34,862 nt of DNA from an uncultured Bacteroidales bacterium (GTDB taxonomy: Bacteria > Bacteroidota > Bacteroidia > Bacteroidales > FEN-979). The stretch lies in contig CAIMWF010000010.1 in the NCBI GenBank assembly GCA_903845055.1, positions 1 to 34,862 on the forward strand, in the 5' to 3' direction. Under the pieces are notes generated by a model. It had not been told where the DNA came from, did not search any database, and saw only the letters and a program-made list of their open reading frames with translations. Positions 15,391 to 23,847 of this stretch are shown piece after piece. Each line of letters starts with the position of its first letter. Position 1 is the first letter of the stretch. Position numbers and translations under genes: made by a program.

Positions 15391-15545
15391 GCAAAAGGCA
15401 GTAGGCAGTAGGGTGGGGGGACTATATGTTTTCCGGAATTTGTCATTTGTCACTCGTCATTTGTCACTTTTACTGCGTGTATTCAGTTTTTTGATCAGTG
15501 CGTTTAGCATTTTTCCCATTGCCCACTGCCTATTGCCTATTGCCT
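15391..15545. repeat. Heptamer arrays upstream of meaB (GGCAGTA, GTCATTT and inverted GCCTATT)
   Basis: Three clusters lie between the meaB start and the tRNA promoter. 15391-15412 has AGGCAGTAGGCAGTAGG; 15438-15470 has TTTGTCATTTGTCACTCGTC-type units (the GTCACTC family again); 15518-15545 has ACTGCCTATTGCCTATTGCC, which is the inverted counterpart of the first cluster. The inverted clusters could form a long imperfect stem with a ~105-nt loop. Nothing else is visible in 15357-15600. Confidence 0.6.
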
Positions 15546-15622
15546 TGTTTCTGTCTTGTACTCCCTTATAGGTACAAAGATAATTTTTTTTCCAATTCGC
15601 CCTGTATTTCCCAAAAAGTCAC

Positions 15623-15630
15623 TACTTTTG
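15623..15630 (+). promoter_or_regulatory. Promoter -7 element for tRNA-Lys
   Basis: TACTTTTG matches the Bacteroidetes consensus TAnnTTTG exactly and ends 12 nt before the mature tRNA 5' end, the spacing expected for a start site a few bases upstream of the tRNA. The -33 element is not clear. Confidence 0.55.
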
Positions 15631-15642
15631 CAGACCCAATTC

Positions 15643-15715
15643 CTCTTCGTAGCTCAGTTGGTAGAGCAATTGACTCTTAATCAATGGGTCCCAGGTTCGA
15701 GTCCTGGCGAGGAGA
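15643..15715 (+). tRNA. tRNA-Lys (anticodon CTT)
   Basis: A 73-nt cloverleaf folds completely. The acceptor stem CTCTTCG (15643-15649) pairs with CGAGGAG (15708-15714) with one G-T pair. D arm: GCTC/GAGC. Anticodon stem ATTGA/TCAAT holds loop CTCTTAA, anticodon CTT. The variable loop is GGGTC and the T arm CCAGG-TTCGAGT-CCTGG. The discriminator base is A15715. CCA is not encoded at the correct position (the next bases are CAC), as is usual in this phylum. Confidence 0.96.
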
Positions 15716-15726
15716 CACCAAAATCA

Positions 15727-15761
15727 ACGACTTACAGAGACATTTGTGAGTCGTTTTTTAT
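15727..15761 (+). terminator. Rho-independent terminator of tRNA-Lys
   Basis: The 10-bp stem ACGACTTACA (15727-15736) / TGTGAGTCGT (15745-15754) has one G-T pair, an 8-nt loop and a T-tract (TTTTTTATTT). It begins 12 nt after the tRNA, so the transcript is monocistronic. Right after it, TTTCCGGCCAG occurs twice in tandem (15761-15782), of unknown meaning. Confidence 0.8.
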
Positions 15762-15815
15762 TTCCGGCCAGTTTCCGGCCAGCGGGTACAAAAAATCACC
15801 CGGTTTCAATAGTTG

Positions 15816-15922
15816 TGGACAAGCCGGATCATCTGACCACTTGCCGCCGATTTAGAGTTCGTTCAGCTGTTTTATTTTCAAATCTTTAGGGTGGCCGGTT
15901 CAAATAGGAGAAGGCTGGTTCA
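15816..15922. repeat. Copy 1 of a 38/39-bp direct repeat, followed by IS21-like terminal-repeat remnants
   Basis: 15816-15853 (TGGACAAGCCGGATCATCT, then GACCACTTGCCGCCGATTT) recurs at 20822-20860 with a single 1-nt gap. Downstream, GGGTGGCCGGTTCA (15889-15902) and AAGGCTGGTTCA (15911-15922) are two direct repeats resembling the multiple terminal repeats at the ends of IS21-family elements, here without istA or istB. The resemblance is from memory of such elements. The interval 15783-15963 contains no gene that I can support. Confidence 0.45.
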
Positions 15923-15963
15923 TGCGAATTTCCCGGGCCTCACGATCAAACTGATCCCCGGAA

Positions 15964-17349
15964 TTATTTCACGATCAGCTTTTCCTTGTATATCTTGCCT
16001 TCCCTGGTTTTGTATTTCAGCAGGTAAACCGCGGCCGGTAAGCCACCCAGGCTTATATGGATGTTCCCGGCCGGAACATCCTGCTTAAATACATTTTTTC
16101 CTGGCAAATCCGTGATCGTCAGCTGACCCCCGAAAAGATCGCCGGGAAGATTAATATTCAATATGTCAGTGGCAGGATTGGGAAATATTTTCAGAAGCCC
16201 GCTGTTTTCCACCGGAGCAACCCCCGTGATGGTCTGATAACTCATAACCGTGGCTTTGTCGCTGTAACCGCCATCCACATAACAGGCATAGATCTTCCCG
16301 GTACCGTCAACCTTCATGCAGGTGGAATATGCGCCGCCGGCTGAAAATCCCGCGTTTCCGACAGGCGTCCAGCTGCTGCCATCGAAACCCATCGCCGTTG
16401 CTTTGTAGCTGTTTCCGTAATCCGTGTAAATTACATAGGGTTTTGCGTTGGGGCCTGCTGCCACGATAATATTGTCAGCGGTATCCGGTGAAAAGGCCTT
16501 CACGCCAACAACCACCCAGGAGGTTCCTGTATATTTCATCACGGTAGCCTTGCTGCCATGCGCCTCATCGCGGTAAGCCACATAGGGGGTGTTGCTTCCA
16601 TCAATGGCAATGGTCGTAAAAATTGCAATTGAATCCGAAAACTCCGTATTGCCAAGATTTGTCCAGGTGGTGTCGCTGCATTTCAGCACCATTGCTTTAT
16701 TGTTGTTCGACGCATCGGTGCACGCTACATAAGGATTTCCGCTTCCGTCAAGCGCCATGGAGATAAAACTTGTTAAAATATTGAGCGCTCCCGGGTTCCC
16801 GACCGGAACCCAGCTGGTGCCGTTGAATTTCATCACCGTAAGACTATACAAATCCCCAAAACGCTGGTAGGCAACAAAGGGCGTACCTGTATTGTTGATG
16901 GCCAAGGAAAAGAAAGGAGAAATATTAACGGAGGAAATGGGCCCGCCAACAATTACCCAATTGCTGCCGTTGAATTTCATGACAGTGGCCTTCCCTGCGT
17001 TGTTGTTGTCTGAAAACAAGACATAAGGCGTTCCTGAAGGATCCACGGCAATGGAGTAATAATAGCAGGGCCCGGGGGTAAAACCGGCATTTCCGACAGT
17101 AACCCAGCTGGTGCCGTCGAACTTTTTTACGGTTCCCTTCAGGTTCTGATTCATATCCTGGTAAACAACGAATGGCTGGCCCGAAGGACCGAGCGCTACC
17201 CGGGTATAGGAAGCGGAACCGTCTGAAAAACCTGGGGTTCCGACATAGTTCCAGTTGGTTCCCTGCGCCTGCATGCTGTTAAGACACAGGCCCGCCAGGA
17301 GGATGATCCAGGCCGGAAACAGATGAGATACAGTGACCGGGTTTTTCAT
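15964..17349 (-). CDS. Secreted 7-bladed beta-propeller protein with T9SS sorting domain
   Basis: 461 residues. The signal peptide runs to about residue 29 (cut after MQAQ). Seven repeats follow, each starting with a (T/S)-x-W-x-x-V/L-G core and centred on an SxAxDxSGxPYV-like strand. The Trp residues are at 33, 82, 131, 180, 229, 278 and 327, an exact 49-residue period. Seven equal beta repeats strongly suggest a closed propeller, probably a ligand-binding platform. Residues ~385-461 (LLKIFPNPATDILNINLPG ... AAVYLLKY ... KEKLIVK) are a type A T9SS sorting domain, so the protein is exported to the cell surface. No catalytic residue is evident. It is the last gene of a minus-strand row of surface proteins. 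Confidence 0.85.
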   Translation of the reverse strand: MKNPVTVSHLFPAWIILLAGLCLNSMQAQGTNWNYVGTPGFSDGSASYTRVALGPSGQPFVVYQDMNQNLKGTVKKFDGTSWVTVGNAGFTPGPCYYYSIAVDPSGTPYVLFSDNNNAGKATVMKFNGSNWVIVGGPISSVNISPFFSLAINNTGTPFVAYQRFGDLYSLTVMKFNGTSWVPVGNPGALNILTSFISMALDGSGNPYVACTDASNNNKAMVLKCSDTTWTNLGNTEFSDSIAIFTTIAIDGSNTPYVAYRDEAHGSKATVMKYTGTSWVVVGVKAFSPDTADNIIVAAGPNAKPYVIYTDYGNSYKATAMGFDGSSWTPVGNAGFSAGGAYSTCMKVDGTGKIYACYVDGGYSDKATVMSYQTITGVAPVENSGLLKIFPNPATDILNINLPGDLFGGQLTITDLPGKNVFKQDVPAGNIHISLGGLPAAVYLLKYKTREGKIYKEKLIVK

Positions 17350-17426
17350 GTTCTAGGGTGATTACGAGTTGATGTCTTTATCATTGGAATGTGAAAAACA
17401 GTTATAACGATGAGATTAAATGACGA

Positions 17427-18173
17427 TCATTTGCTTTTATCACTCAAACAGCGGATGGAATAGGCGGTCGTCTTCATCCATACCCCGCGGCGGGCGCTCT
17501 TTTCAGTACAGGACAATCTCATGGTATAGGCCTCCTTCAAGGGATTCGTGCCTTCAAGCGTTGTAGTCGTCCACCATACACCAAAATTATGGAGCCCACT
17601 GTATAAAGGCTGGGTTGGGTCGTAAAACCCCCCGGGAAGGCCGGTCCATCCGCTGATATTGGTAGCGCCGATATTTGGATAGGTTGGACTTCCCCAATGC
17701 GCCACACCTGTTTCTTTCATTTCACCACCGGCCATGGTATCGCCATTTGCCAGGAGATAATTGCCTCCCAGGTTTGCAACCAGTTTCGTGTAATCAGCAT
17801 CACTGGGAACATGCCAGCCTATTGGTGCGACACTACGAGCGTCGGCAACAGCATACCAGTTGTAAAGCCATCCGTAAACCCCGATATTGCCGGCGGAGTT
17901 ATCATATGCATACAGCATGCCTGCTGTATCTGCAGTCAGCTTATCCAGGCCCGATCCGTTTGTTATGGGATCCCCGTTGCGGTAGTGCTTTACTTTCAGG
18001 TTTTCGACCATCCAGGTTTGTGTACCGATGACCACGGTGTGGTATACATTGCCGTCAATGTCGGTGACGGTAGGGCCGGAGGATGAGCCAGTGGTACTAC
18101 TCTTCTTGCAACTCACAACAACCAATGCACAAAGGGACAGTGCAGATAGCACCAGGATTCTTCTGATTTTCAT
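17427..18173 (-). CDS. FISUMP-domain lipoprotein (copy A)
   Basis: 248 residues. The lipoprotein signal ends at ALVVVSC (Cys22). A short Ser/Thr/Gly linker is followed by a Fibrobacter succinogenes major paralogous (FISUMP) domain: TDIDGNVYHTVVIGTQTWM, ENLKVKHYRNGDPI, YGWLYNWYAV, GWHVPSDADYTKL, and the C-terminal strand YSIRCLSDKSK. The domain's biochemical role is unknown; it is common in surface proteins of Bacteroidota and Fibrobacterota. It lies directly downstream of a paralogue (copy B, 66 nt away) with the same architecture, indicating tandem duplication and divergence. Confidence 0.88.
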   Translation of the reverse strand: MKIRRILVLSALSLCALVVVSCKKSSTTGSSSGPTVTDIDGNVYHTVVIGTQTWMVENLKVKHYRNGDPITNGSGLDKLTADTAGMLYAYDNSAGNIGVYGWLYNWYAVADARSVAPIGWHVPSDADYTKLVANLGGNYLLANGDTMAGGEMKETGVAHWGSPTYPNIGATNISGWTGLPGGFYDPTQPLYSGLHNFGVWWTTTTLEGTNPLKEAYTMRLSCTEKSARRGVWMKTTAYSIRCLSDKSK

Positions 18174-18239
18174 AGGATAGAATTTATTGCATATTCAGTT
18201 AATTGTAACTTTTTGTGATAACAACGATTCGTTGTCACG

Positions 18240-18992
18240 TCAATCCTTCAGGCAACGAACTGACATGCCATACTGTTTTATTGGATTTGCACGATAAGCA
18301 ACAATACCATCAAAGTTAAGGTTGACGCACCATGCTGCGGGTTGGTTAAGCCCTGTGCCAACCTGTGTGCTGGTCCAGAAGAAGGCTATGGAGCCCAACC
18401 CACTAAAGGCGCTGTTGTAATAGCTGCCCCCTGGAAGGGCTGAGAAACCGCTTGCGTTGGTTGCCCCGGTATTCGGAGTTTTCCAGTGAGTGGTTCCGGT
18501 TTCTTTCAGTACGCCGCCTATTCCGCCATAGTCGGGACTCAGGGCGGTTCCGTATTTGGTGTTAAGATAGGCGGATAAAGCATACCATTCGGCATCACTG
18601 GGAACATGACAACCGTCAGGTGCAAGTGTATGAGCATTCGTCAATGCATACCAGTTATAAAGTTTCCCGTACACTTTTGAATTATCAGGATTACTGTTAT
18701 AATCGTAAATTCTCCCGGTTGAATCAGTAAGATAAAAATCAGATGATTTCATCATGGCTGTCGCGACAGGATCGCCGTTGCGATAATGAGTCACCCGCAG
18801 ATTTTCGACCAGCCATACCTGGGTGCCGAGTGTCACCGTGTGATAAACATTGCCGTCGATGTCGGTCACCGTCCCTCCGGCTGGCGGAGGATTCGTTGTG
18901 CTGCTGTCACTCTTTTTACAACCTGTTGTAAATGTCAGCGCAAATCCCATCATCAATAATGGGTAAAGCCAATATGTTTTTTTCTTTTTCAT
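18240..18992 (-). CDS. FISUMP-domain lipoprotein (copy B)
   Basis: 250 residues. The lipoprotein signal ends in LTFTTGC (Cys25). The linker KKSDSSTTNPPPAGG is followed by the FISUMP domain: VTDIDGNVYHTVTLGTQVWL, ENLRVTHYRNGDPV, YGKLYNWYALTNAHTLAP, HVPSDAEWYALS, FSALPGGSYYNS and a closing MSVRCLKD. It shares the opening block nearly exactly with copy A but differs strongly in the middle, where these proteins may bind their ligand. Predicted outer-membrane or periplasmic lipoprotein. Each copy has its own ~70-90-nt upstream gap, so separate promoters are possible. Confidence 0.88.
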   Translation of the reverse strand: MKKKKTYWLYPLLMMGFALTFTTGCKKSDSSTTNPPPAGGTVTDIDGNVYHTVTLGTQVWLVENLRVTHYRNGDPVATAMMKSSDFYLTDSTGRIYDYNSNPDNSKVYGKLYNWYALTNAHTLAPDGCHVPSDAEWYALSAYLNTKYGTALSPDYGGIGGVLKETGTTHWKTPNTGATNASGFSALPGGSYYNSAFSGLGSIAFFWTSTQVGTGLNQPAAWCVNLNFDGIVAYRANPIKQYGMSVRCLKD

Positions 18993-19083
18993 GTGTTAAT
19001 ATTTATTTTTTCGGGTCACATGGAATAGTCATAAATTATCATTTTCTGTTTTTCTACTGAATCGAAACAAACCAGCCACACTG

Positions 19084-20646
19084 CTAATGAACTACAACCA
19101 GTTTCCCGGATGAAACCCTGCTTCCCTCCCTCAACTCAACAAAATAAATCCCTGCATTCCATCCTGATGATTCCAGCTGATACGCGTTGCTTCTACTGCT
19201 TAATACTTTTTCGAAGACCGTTTTTCCCGAGAGATCAAGTACCCGCAGCAGCACCCCTTCATTCCCGCCGGCATGGTAGTTTATCACTGCATGATCATCT
19301 GCGGGTACGGGATATAGTGAAAAATCGACAGTCCCCCTTGCCTCGGCTATGCCCATACTAAAACCGGTTTGGTTATACCGGGATAACCAGGTGTAGTTTT
19401 GCCGGGTTGACCCCGCCTGCACTATTTTGTTTCCCGGCAGCAGGATCATCGGACCGGCATTCGTATACTGGCTTCCGGTAGCATTGGGGTCATACTGAAA
19501 ATAAGTATAAGGCATGTGATTTGCAAAAACAGAATCAGACTTGCCGGCCGTGGTTAACATCGCCAACTGGCAGGCGTATGTTTGAAAAGTCGATGTGCTG
19601 TTGCTTTGCCCAGAGATGAGCACCTCCCCGTTGTCAAGCGCCAACCCGCCTGCCATGATCGTACTGATGAATAAATTGATTGCCGCCAGTCCGTTCACCC
19701 CATAGCTCATATCCTGTGTCCCATCGGCTTTTATATGAATGGCAAATGAAAAACGACTCACATGGGCATAATTTAATAAGACCACGGTGCTGTTATCGGG
19801 CAAACCCACACCAATAACAGACTTAAGCCCCAGTTGCGCTGTTTGCGCCGGATCCGGAAGAATCATGCTGGAACCGCCAGTCCCAAAGGTATTATCAATA
19901 CTCCCGTTGGGCAAAATACGCGTTAGGAACACATTACCGGAAGGCGTCTGGGTTGTCATGACAATCCGGTCGTTATGATCGAGGATGAAACTGCAGGCAG
20001 TCCAGACCGTTTGGTTGATTGTTAGCTTGCCGGCCGTGCCAAAGCTGTTGTCCACAATACCATTACTGTTCAGTTTGATGATCATGGCGGTGTCGTTCTG
20101 AAGCCCGAAGTTGGTAAATACCAGCCGGATCGTGTTATCGGAAAGAACCTTTATATCAGGATCCATATTCGCAAAGCCCCAATCGGGATGCACCTGGTTT
20201 CCAAACGTAGCATATCCATTTGTACCGAAAGTTGAATCGATGACACCTGCCGATGTCAGCCTTGCTATATGGCAGCCGTAATTCGAAACCGGCCCGGAAC
20301 AAGCCAGGATCTTTCCACTGGTTAAAACCTTGACCGTTGGCCCCTGGATTGTATAAGGAAGAACGGCATATCCATTCACGCCAAATGTAACGTCAAGTGT
20401 TCCATCGGCAAGAAACCGCCTCACCGCGGGGTATTGAGTACCTTTTATCCCCTGCACTATTTTGCCATCGGTTTGCACATCCATTCCGGATGGTGTGGCA
20501 ATGTAGGAAGTATTAAGAGTACTGATAACCAATCCGCTCGTACCAAAACTGCTGTCAGCCTGGATCGAACGCACTTGTGCATGTGCGGCCAGGCTGTTCA
20601 TAAGACCTACTGCTGAAATTATTATTAAGAATAATTTTGTTTTCAT
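19084..20646 (-). CDS. Secreted delta-60-repeat protein with T9SS sorting domain
   Basis: 520 residues. Signal peptide to about residue 23 (AHAQ). Delta-60 repeats of ~52-62 residues follow, each with a D-x-(S/T)-F-G-x-x-G core: DSSFGTSG at 31, DVTFGVNG at 85, DSTFGTNG at 137, DNSFGTAG at 199, DNTFGTGG at 251 and DMSYGVNG at 312. They probably build a propeller. Residues ~435-520 (VDFSLYPVPADDHAVINYH ... NAGIYFVELREGS ... KLVVVH) are a T9SS type A sorting domain. An unusually clear Shine-Dalgarno, AGGAG (20657-20653), sits 6 nt before the ATG, whereas most genes here have A-rich leaders without one. No enzymatic motif is seen. Confidence 0.86.
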   Translation of the reverse strand: MKTKLFLIIISAVGLMNSLAAHAQVRSIQADSSFGTSGLVISTLNTSYIATPSGMDVQTDGKIVQGIKGTQYPAVRRFLADGTLDVTFGVNGYAVLPYTIQGPTVKVLTSGKILACSGPVSNYGCHIARLTSAGVIDSTFGTNGYATFGNQVHPDWGFANMDPDIKVLSDNTIRLVFTNFGLQNDTAMIIKLNSNGIVDNSFGTAGKLTINQTVWTACSFILDHNDRIVMTTQTPSGNVFLTRILPNGSIDNTFGTGGSSMILPDPAQTAQLGLKSVIGVGLPDNSTVVLLNYAHVSRFSFAIHIKADGTQDMSYGVNGLAAINLFISTIMAGGLALDNGEVLISGQSNSTSTFQTYACQLAMLTTAGKSDSVFANHMPYTYFQYDPNATGSQYTNAGPMILLPGNKIVQAGSTRQNYTWLSRYNQTGFSMGIAEARGTVDFSLYPVPADDHAVINYHAGGNEGVLLRVLDLSGKTVFEKVLSSRSNAYQLESSGWNAGIYFVELREGSRVSSGKLVVVH

Positions 20647-20821
20647 GTGCTGCTCCTTTTTTTAATGCATGAATAATGTTCCCGTCTCTTATTACCAGCC
20701 TTGAAAATAATTGTAAATGTAAGGTGAATTTAAGGTGATTCGACACAACATGCATTTTATATTACTTAATATCAATTGTTTATAATTTAACAACAGATGT
20801 TACTTTGGTAACAGGATCATA

Positions 20822-20860
20822 TGGACAAGCCGGATCATCTCGACCACTTGCCGCCGATTT
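20822..20860. repeat. Copy 2 of the 38/39-bp direct repeat
   Basis: Same orientation as the copy at 15816-15853, differing by one extra C. The two copies bracket the block of four minus-strand surface-protein genes (about 5 kb). The remainder of the 320-nt gap 20647-20966 is AT-rich with no gene and no convincing promoter. Confidence 0.7.
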
Positions 20861-20966
20861 TGATTGACCAGCATAGCCTGTTAACAATAAACATACAAGG
20901 TTTGTCATTATACGCCGGCCCGTGATGGTCAAATCCATCGGGTTGCCCAGTAACTACAGTGGACGT

Positions 20967-21332
20967 TTAGGTATTGTTTGAATGTTTTTTTAATTGGGTA
21001 AAAGTCCAGATTGCGCCTAAACAATCAATACTGCCAATCGCAGCCAGCATCATGGATTGTTTGAATACAAATACAAAAACGATGGTCATTAAAAAGAAAA
21101 ATAACCTGCCAAAAACAGTAGATTTATAAAAATATGTTTGCTCGTGAACCGAAGAATAGAAATAATAGATTCCTGCCGTAAATGTAAAGAGGCCTAACAT
21201 TCGGATCCAAATCTCGTTTGTAATTTGAAAACCCAGGAGAGAGAGTAAAACATTTGGAATAATAATCATCCCTGCGCCCATCAGGAATAAATAGAAGGAA
21301 TAGATGCGGATGGTAAATGCTGTTTTGCTCAT
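20967..21332 (-). CDS. Small four-helix membrane protein, family not recognised
   Basis: 121 residues with four hydrophobic segments (about 10-31, 43-59, 73-90 and 93-111) and short polar turns, ending in KKHSNNT. The pattern resembles small DUF4345-like integral membrane proteins, but I cannot assign a family with confidence. Start chosen at MSKTAFTIRI. The gene stands alone, with gaps of about 270-320 nt on both sides, and is much more AT-rich than the genes in the first 15 kb. Confidence 0.6.
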   Translation of the reverse strand: MSKTAFTIRIYSFYLFLMGAGMIIIPNVLLSLLGFQITNEIWIRMLGLFTFTAGIYYFYSSVHEQTYFYKSTVFGRLFFFLMTIVFVFVFKQSMMLAAIGSIDCLGAIWTFTQLKKHSNNT

Positions 21333-21486
21333 TATGTTTTTTATTAAGTTTTTTGGTCAATTTTAATCCAAAATTGAGACAATTAAATAACATCCCCAAA
21401 ATTAATTGTAATCAGATGAAAAATCGTAAAACGGCAAATGACAACCCCGTTTTTACCGCGTGACCGGGCCGCCCGGGGGCAACAAA

Positions 21487-21519
21487 AAAAGAGGACGCCC
21501 TTTTGGGACGCCCTCTTTT
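21487..21519 (-). terminator. Rho-independent terminator of the LruC-domain gene
   Basis: Read on the minus strand, AAAAGAGGGCGTCCC and GGGCGTCCTCTTTT form a strong stem with about two mismatches around an AAAA loop, followed by TTTTTTTG. It lies about 90 nt past the stop codon of the gene at 21607-23673. A smaller hairpin (GTAAAACGG at 21426 with CCGTTTTTAC at 21447) lies further on. Confidence 0.7.
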
Positions 21520-21606
21520 CATATTCTGCCCGGAACCGTTTCGTTACCGCATTTTGAAACCGTTTTCAGGCGGATCTCCAAAAAACCAGGATCGTCCTGA
21601 CCGGGG

Positions 21607-23673
21607 TCAGTTACTGGGATATATTTTTGAAGCATTGCGGTACCCGGGCATGTTCTTATACCAGTCGGTATTGGTGCTGCCTGAACTGGCCGCCCAGTTG
21701 ATAAAGTTGTTGTACGCCGTGTTGATCGCCGCCTTTTCAATGGGGTAATCAAACCGTTGGGCAAGGTTCATGGCCCAGGGAAGGTTGTTGGTCGTCCTGT
21801 AATAGCGTCCCTGCGAGGGTTTGCTGTCGTCGTCGAATGTTCCGAAATCGCTCCCGTCAACCTTGTCGGTAGGTGCCATGTCGGGCAGGTGGACTTCCCG
21901 GTTGCGTTTCCCGTTCACGATGATAAAGGGATTGTAGGGTGGTTTCCCCAGGAGGGCAGGCGAAACCGGAACAGCAAGGGTGATCACCAGGTGCAGCGTA
22001 TCGGGGGTGCTGTACCGCGCACCCGGGGTGGTGTTTGCCCCGGCCTCCCCCTGCCCGGGGGCACGAAGATGGTCGAAGGCGTCGTCAAAAGCAATGATGA
22101 CCGCTTTTGACTGCCCGGCTTCGGTATTGTTGGCCGAGGTGGAAATATATCCGTGTTTCAGACTGGTGCCGGTCACATTCTGAATTTGATCAGGGGACAC
22201 CGGCAACTGGAAACCAAAGCCGCTATGATACGAAGCACCGATTGCTTCGGTGATGATCGTGGCATCGATCTCAACAACCTGGTTCTGCTCATTGGTGACT
22301 TCGTTGAAACGATAGGAGATCACCATGTCGTTGAAGTCGTAATCGCCCCTTGCCGGCCACAGGTCTTCAAAAGCCAGTGAACTGTATCCCGAATTTGACG
22401 GGGTGTAATTGTTGAAGGCCTTTTTCGGGTTATTCGGGTAATCATCTGAATTGTCGGGAACTCCGTCATTATCGGTGTCGATGACCGTGGTGGCAAGCAA
22501 CGGCATGTTGTTCGTGCTGACAGCCTGCATCGGGTCAACGGAGATGTATAATATGCCGTCGTTGCAATCCAGGTCCGAACCCTGGTATTTGCCCATATCT
22601 TCGTAGGAGAGCATGATCTGCTGGCGCAGTGGGTCGTTGAAAAGAAGCAGGTGTTTGAGCATCTGGGGGTCGGTGGTGTTAAAGGCAGGAATCGAATACC
22701 ACACATCGCTGCCGGGCCCAACATAGGTTCCGATGCCGTTCCACCCGTGAGGTACCACCACGAAGCCGATGGACTTGCCGGCGCCGAAATGGCCGAGATG
22801 CACCTTGTTGCCCGGGTAAAGCCCGCCACCGCTGCCGTTGTTGCTGACATTCGGGAAAACCAGGTGGATGGTGTCAATTTGTGCGGCGGTGGCCGGCGGT
22901 TGATTGGTGTTAAAGGTAAAATAGCCCAGGCTGTTCATCCAGCCTGCACCTTCGGTGATATAGGTCATATAGACCTCACTCGGTGCCAGGATGTCGATGT
23001 TGTTCGGAACAGATGGAACAAAATACCCAGGATGGTTCGCCACCTCGTTTTTGTATTCGGGAAGGGCCGTGTTGATATCCTGCATCGTTTGCTGGGAAAC
23101 CGGATCATTGACCGGCATGAGGTTGCCCGGCACCCCCTGGCTGTCATAACCGCTCATGTACACCCAGTGGATGCCGTTCGGTCCTTTGAAACCGCCTGGA
23201 GCCGATGATTTAAAAGTTGCCGGTGCGGGCGGCTTTCCCCCGAACATCCCTGCAACACCGGTCGATGTTACCGGCAGGTCCATCTGGCGCACGAGCCCCA
23301 GGAAATTATTGAATACCGTTACTTTGCTCATTGCCGAAGGCAAAACGGCTGCAGCCTTTAAAACCCCGTCGGCCCCGGTGATGCCGCTCGTAAGATATAC
23401 CCCTCCCGAATCGGGGTTTGCCGAGTAAAGGGTAAAACGAACCCCCTTGATCGGGTTGTCCATGTTGTCTTTGGCCGAAAGTGAGATGTTCACGTTGCGT
23501 GTCGTGGCCCAGTTGAACATGGAGGATACGACCAGCTGGTTGATCGAATTGGGGGCGCTTTCCCCGGAGCTTTGCGTTTTGCGGCACCCGGAGGTGAAAA
23601 CAAGGATGCCGGAACAAACAATCATTAAAAGAAGGATACGGGATTTTATGGTTGAAAGTTGATTGTATTTCAT
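21607..23673 (-). CDS. LruC-domain lipoprotein with DUF4114-like and TSP3-like modules
   Basis: 688 residues. The lipoprotein signal ends in LVFTSGC (Cys30). An Ig-like module around residues 50-130 (NVNISLSAKDNMDNPIKG, typical of cell-surface beta domains) is followed by a DUF4114-like region (GAGKSIGFVVVPHGWNG ... FNDPLRQQIMLSYEDM ... LDCNDGILYISVDP, ~295-385). Next is a calcium-binding TSP3-like motif, DTDNDGVPDNSDDYPNNP, near 397. The C-terminal LruC/DUF4842 domain (FEDLWPARGDYDFNDMVISYRF, then GFGFQLPV) fills about 430-625. Such lipoproteins are found at the surface of Bacteroidota and Leptospira; their biochemical role is not established. A terminator follows. The gene is divergent from the large T9SS gene at 24021. 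Confidence 0.85.
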   Translation of the reverse strand: MKYNQLSTIKSRILLLMIVCSGILVFTSGCRKTQSSGESAPNSINQLVVSSMFNWATTRNVNISLSAKDNMDNPIKGVRFTLYSANPDSGGVYLTSGITGADGVLKAAAVLPSAMSKVTVFNNFLGLVRQMDLPVTSTGVAGMFGGKPPAPATFKSSAPGGFKGPNGIHWVYMSGYDSQGVPGNLMPVNDPVSQQTMQDINTALPEYKNEVANHPGYFVPSVPNNIDILAPSEVYMTYITEGAGWMNSLGYFTFNTNQPPATAAQIDTIHLVFPNVSNNGSGGGLYPGNKVHLGHFGAGKSIGFVVVPHGWNGIGTYVGPGSDVWYSIPAFNTTDPQMLKHLLLFNDPLRQQIMLSYEDMGKYQGSDLDCNDGILYISVDPMQAVSTNNMPLLATTVIDTDNDGVPDNSDDYPNNPKKAFNNYTPSNSGYSSLAFEDLWPARGDYDFNDMVISYRFNEVTNEQNQVVEIDATIITEAIGASYHSGFGFQLPVSPDQIQNVTGTSLKHGYISTSANNTEAGQSKAVIIAFDDAFDHLRAPGQGEAGANTTPGARYSTPDTLHLVITLAVPVSPALLGKPPYNPFIIVNGKRNREVHLPDMAPTDKVDGSDFGTFDDDSKPSQGRYYRTTNNLPWAMNLAQRFDYPIEKAAINTAYNNFINWAASSGSTNTDWYKNMPGYRNASKIYPSN

Positions 23674-23847
23674 GGTAAATTGGTTTTGGTGAATGGATAC
23701 TAAGAATCTTCAATTTCCATACCAACCATTCCGGAGAACCAATAAATAAAGATAATCAGCATGTTACGAAATCACGGATTGTCTCAAATTGGGAATATTG
23801 TTTATTTTTGGAATATAAAAAATATTTCACGAACCTGGATCAAATCC

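Noticed and set aside
15643-15782. tRNA 3' end as an integration site of a mobile island
   Set aside because: No duplicate of the tRNA 3' end and no integrase gene were found in the window; the adjacent TTTCCGGCCAG pair alone is not enough.
15498-15855. Small plus-strand open frames spanning the tRNA region
   Set aside because: They run through the promoter, tRNA and terminator and show no coding signature.
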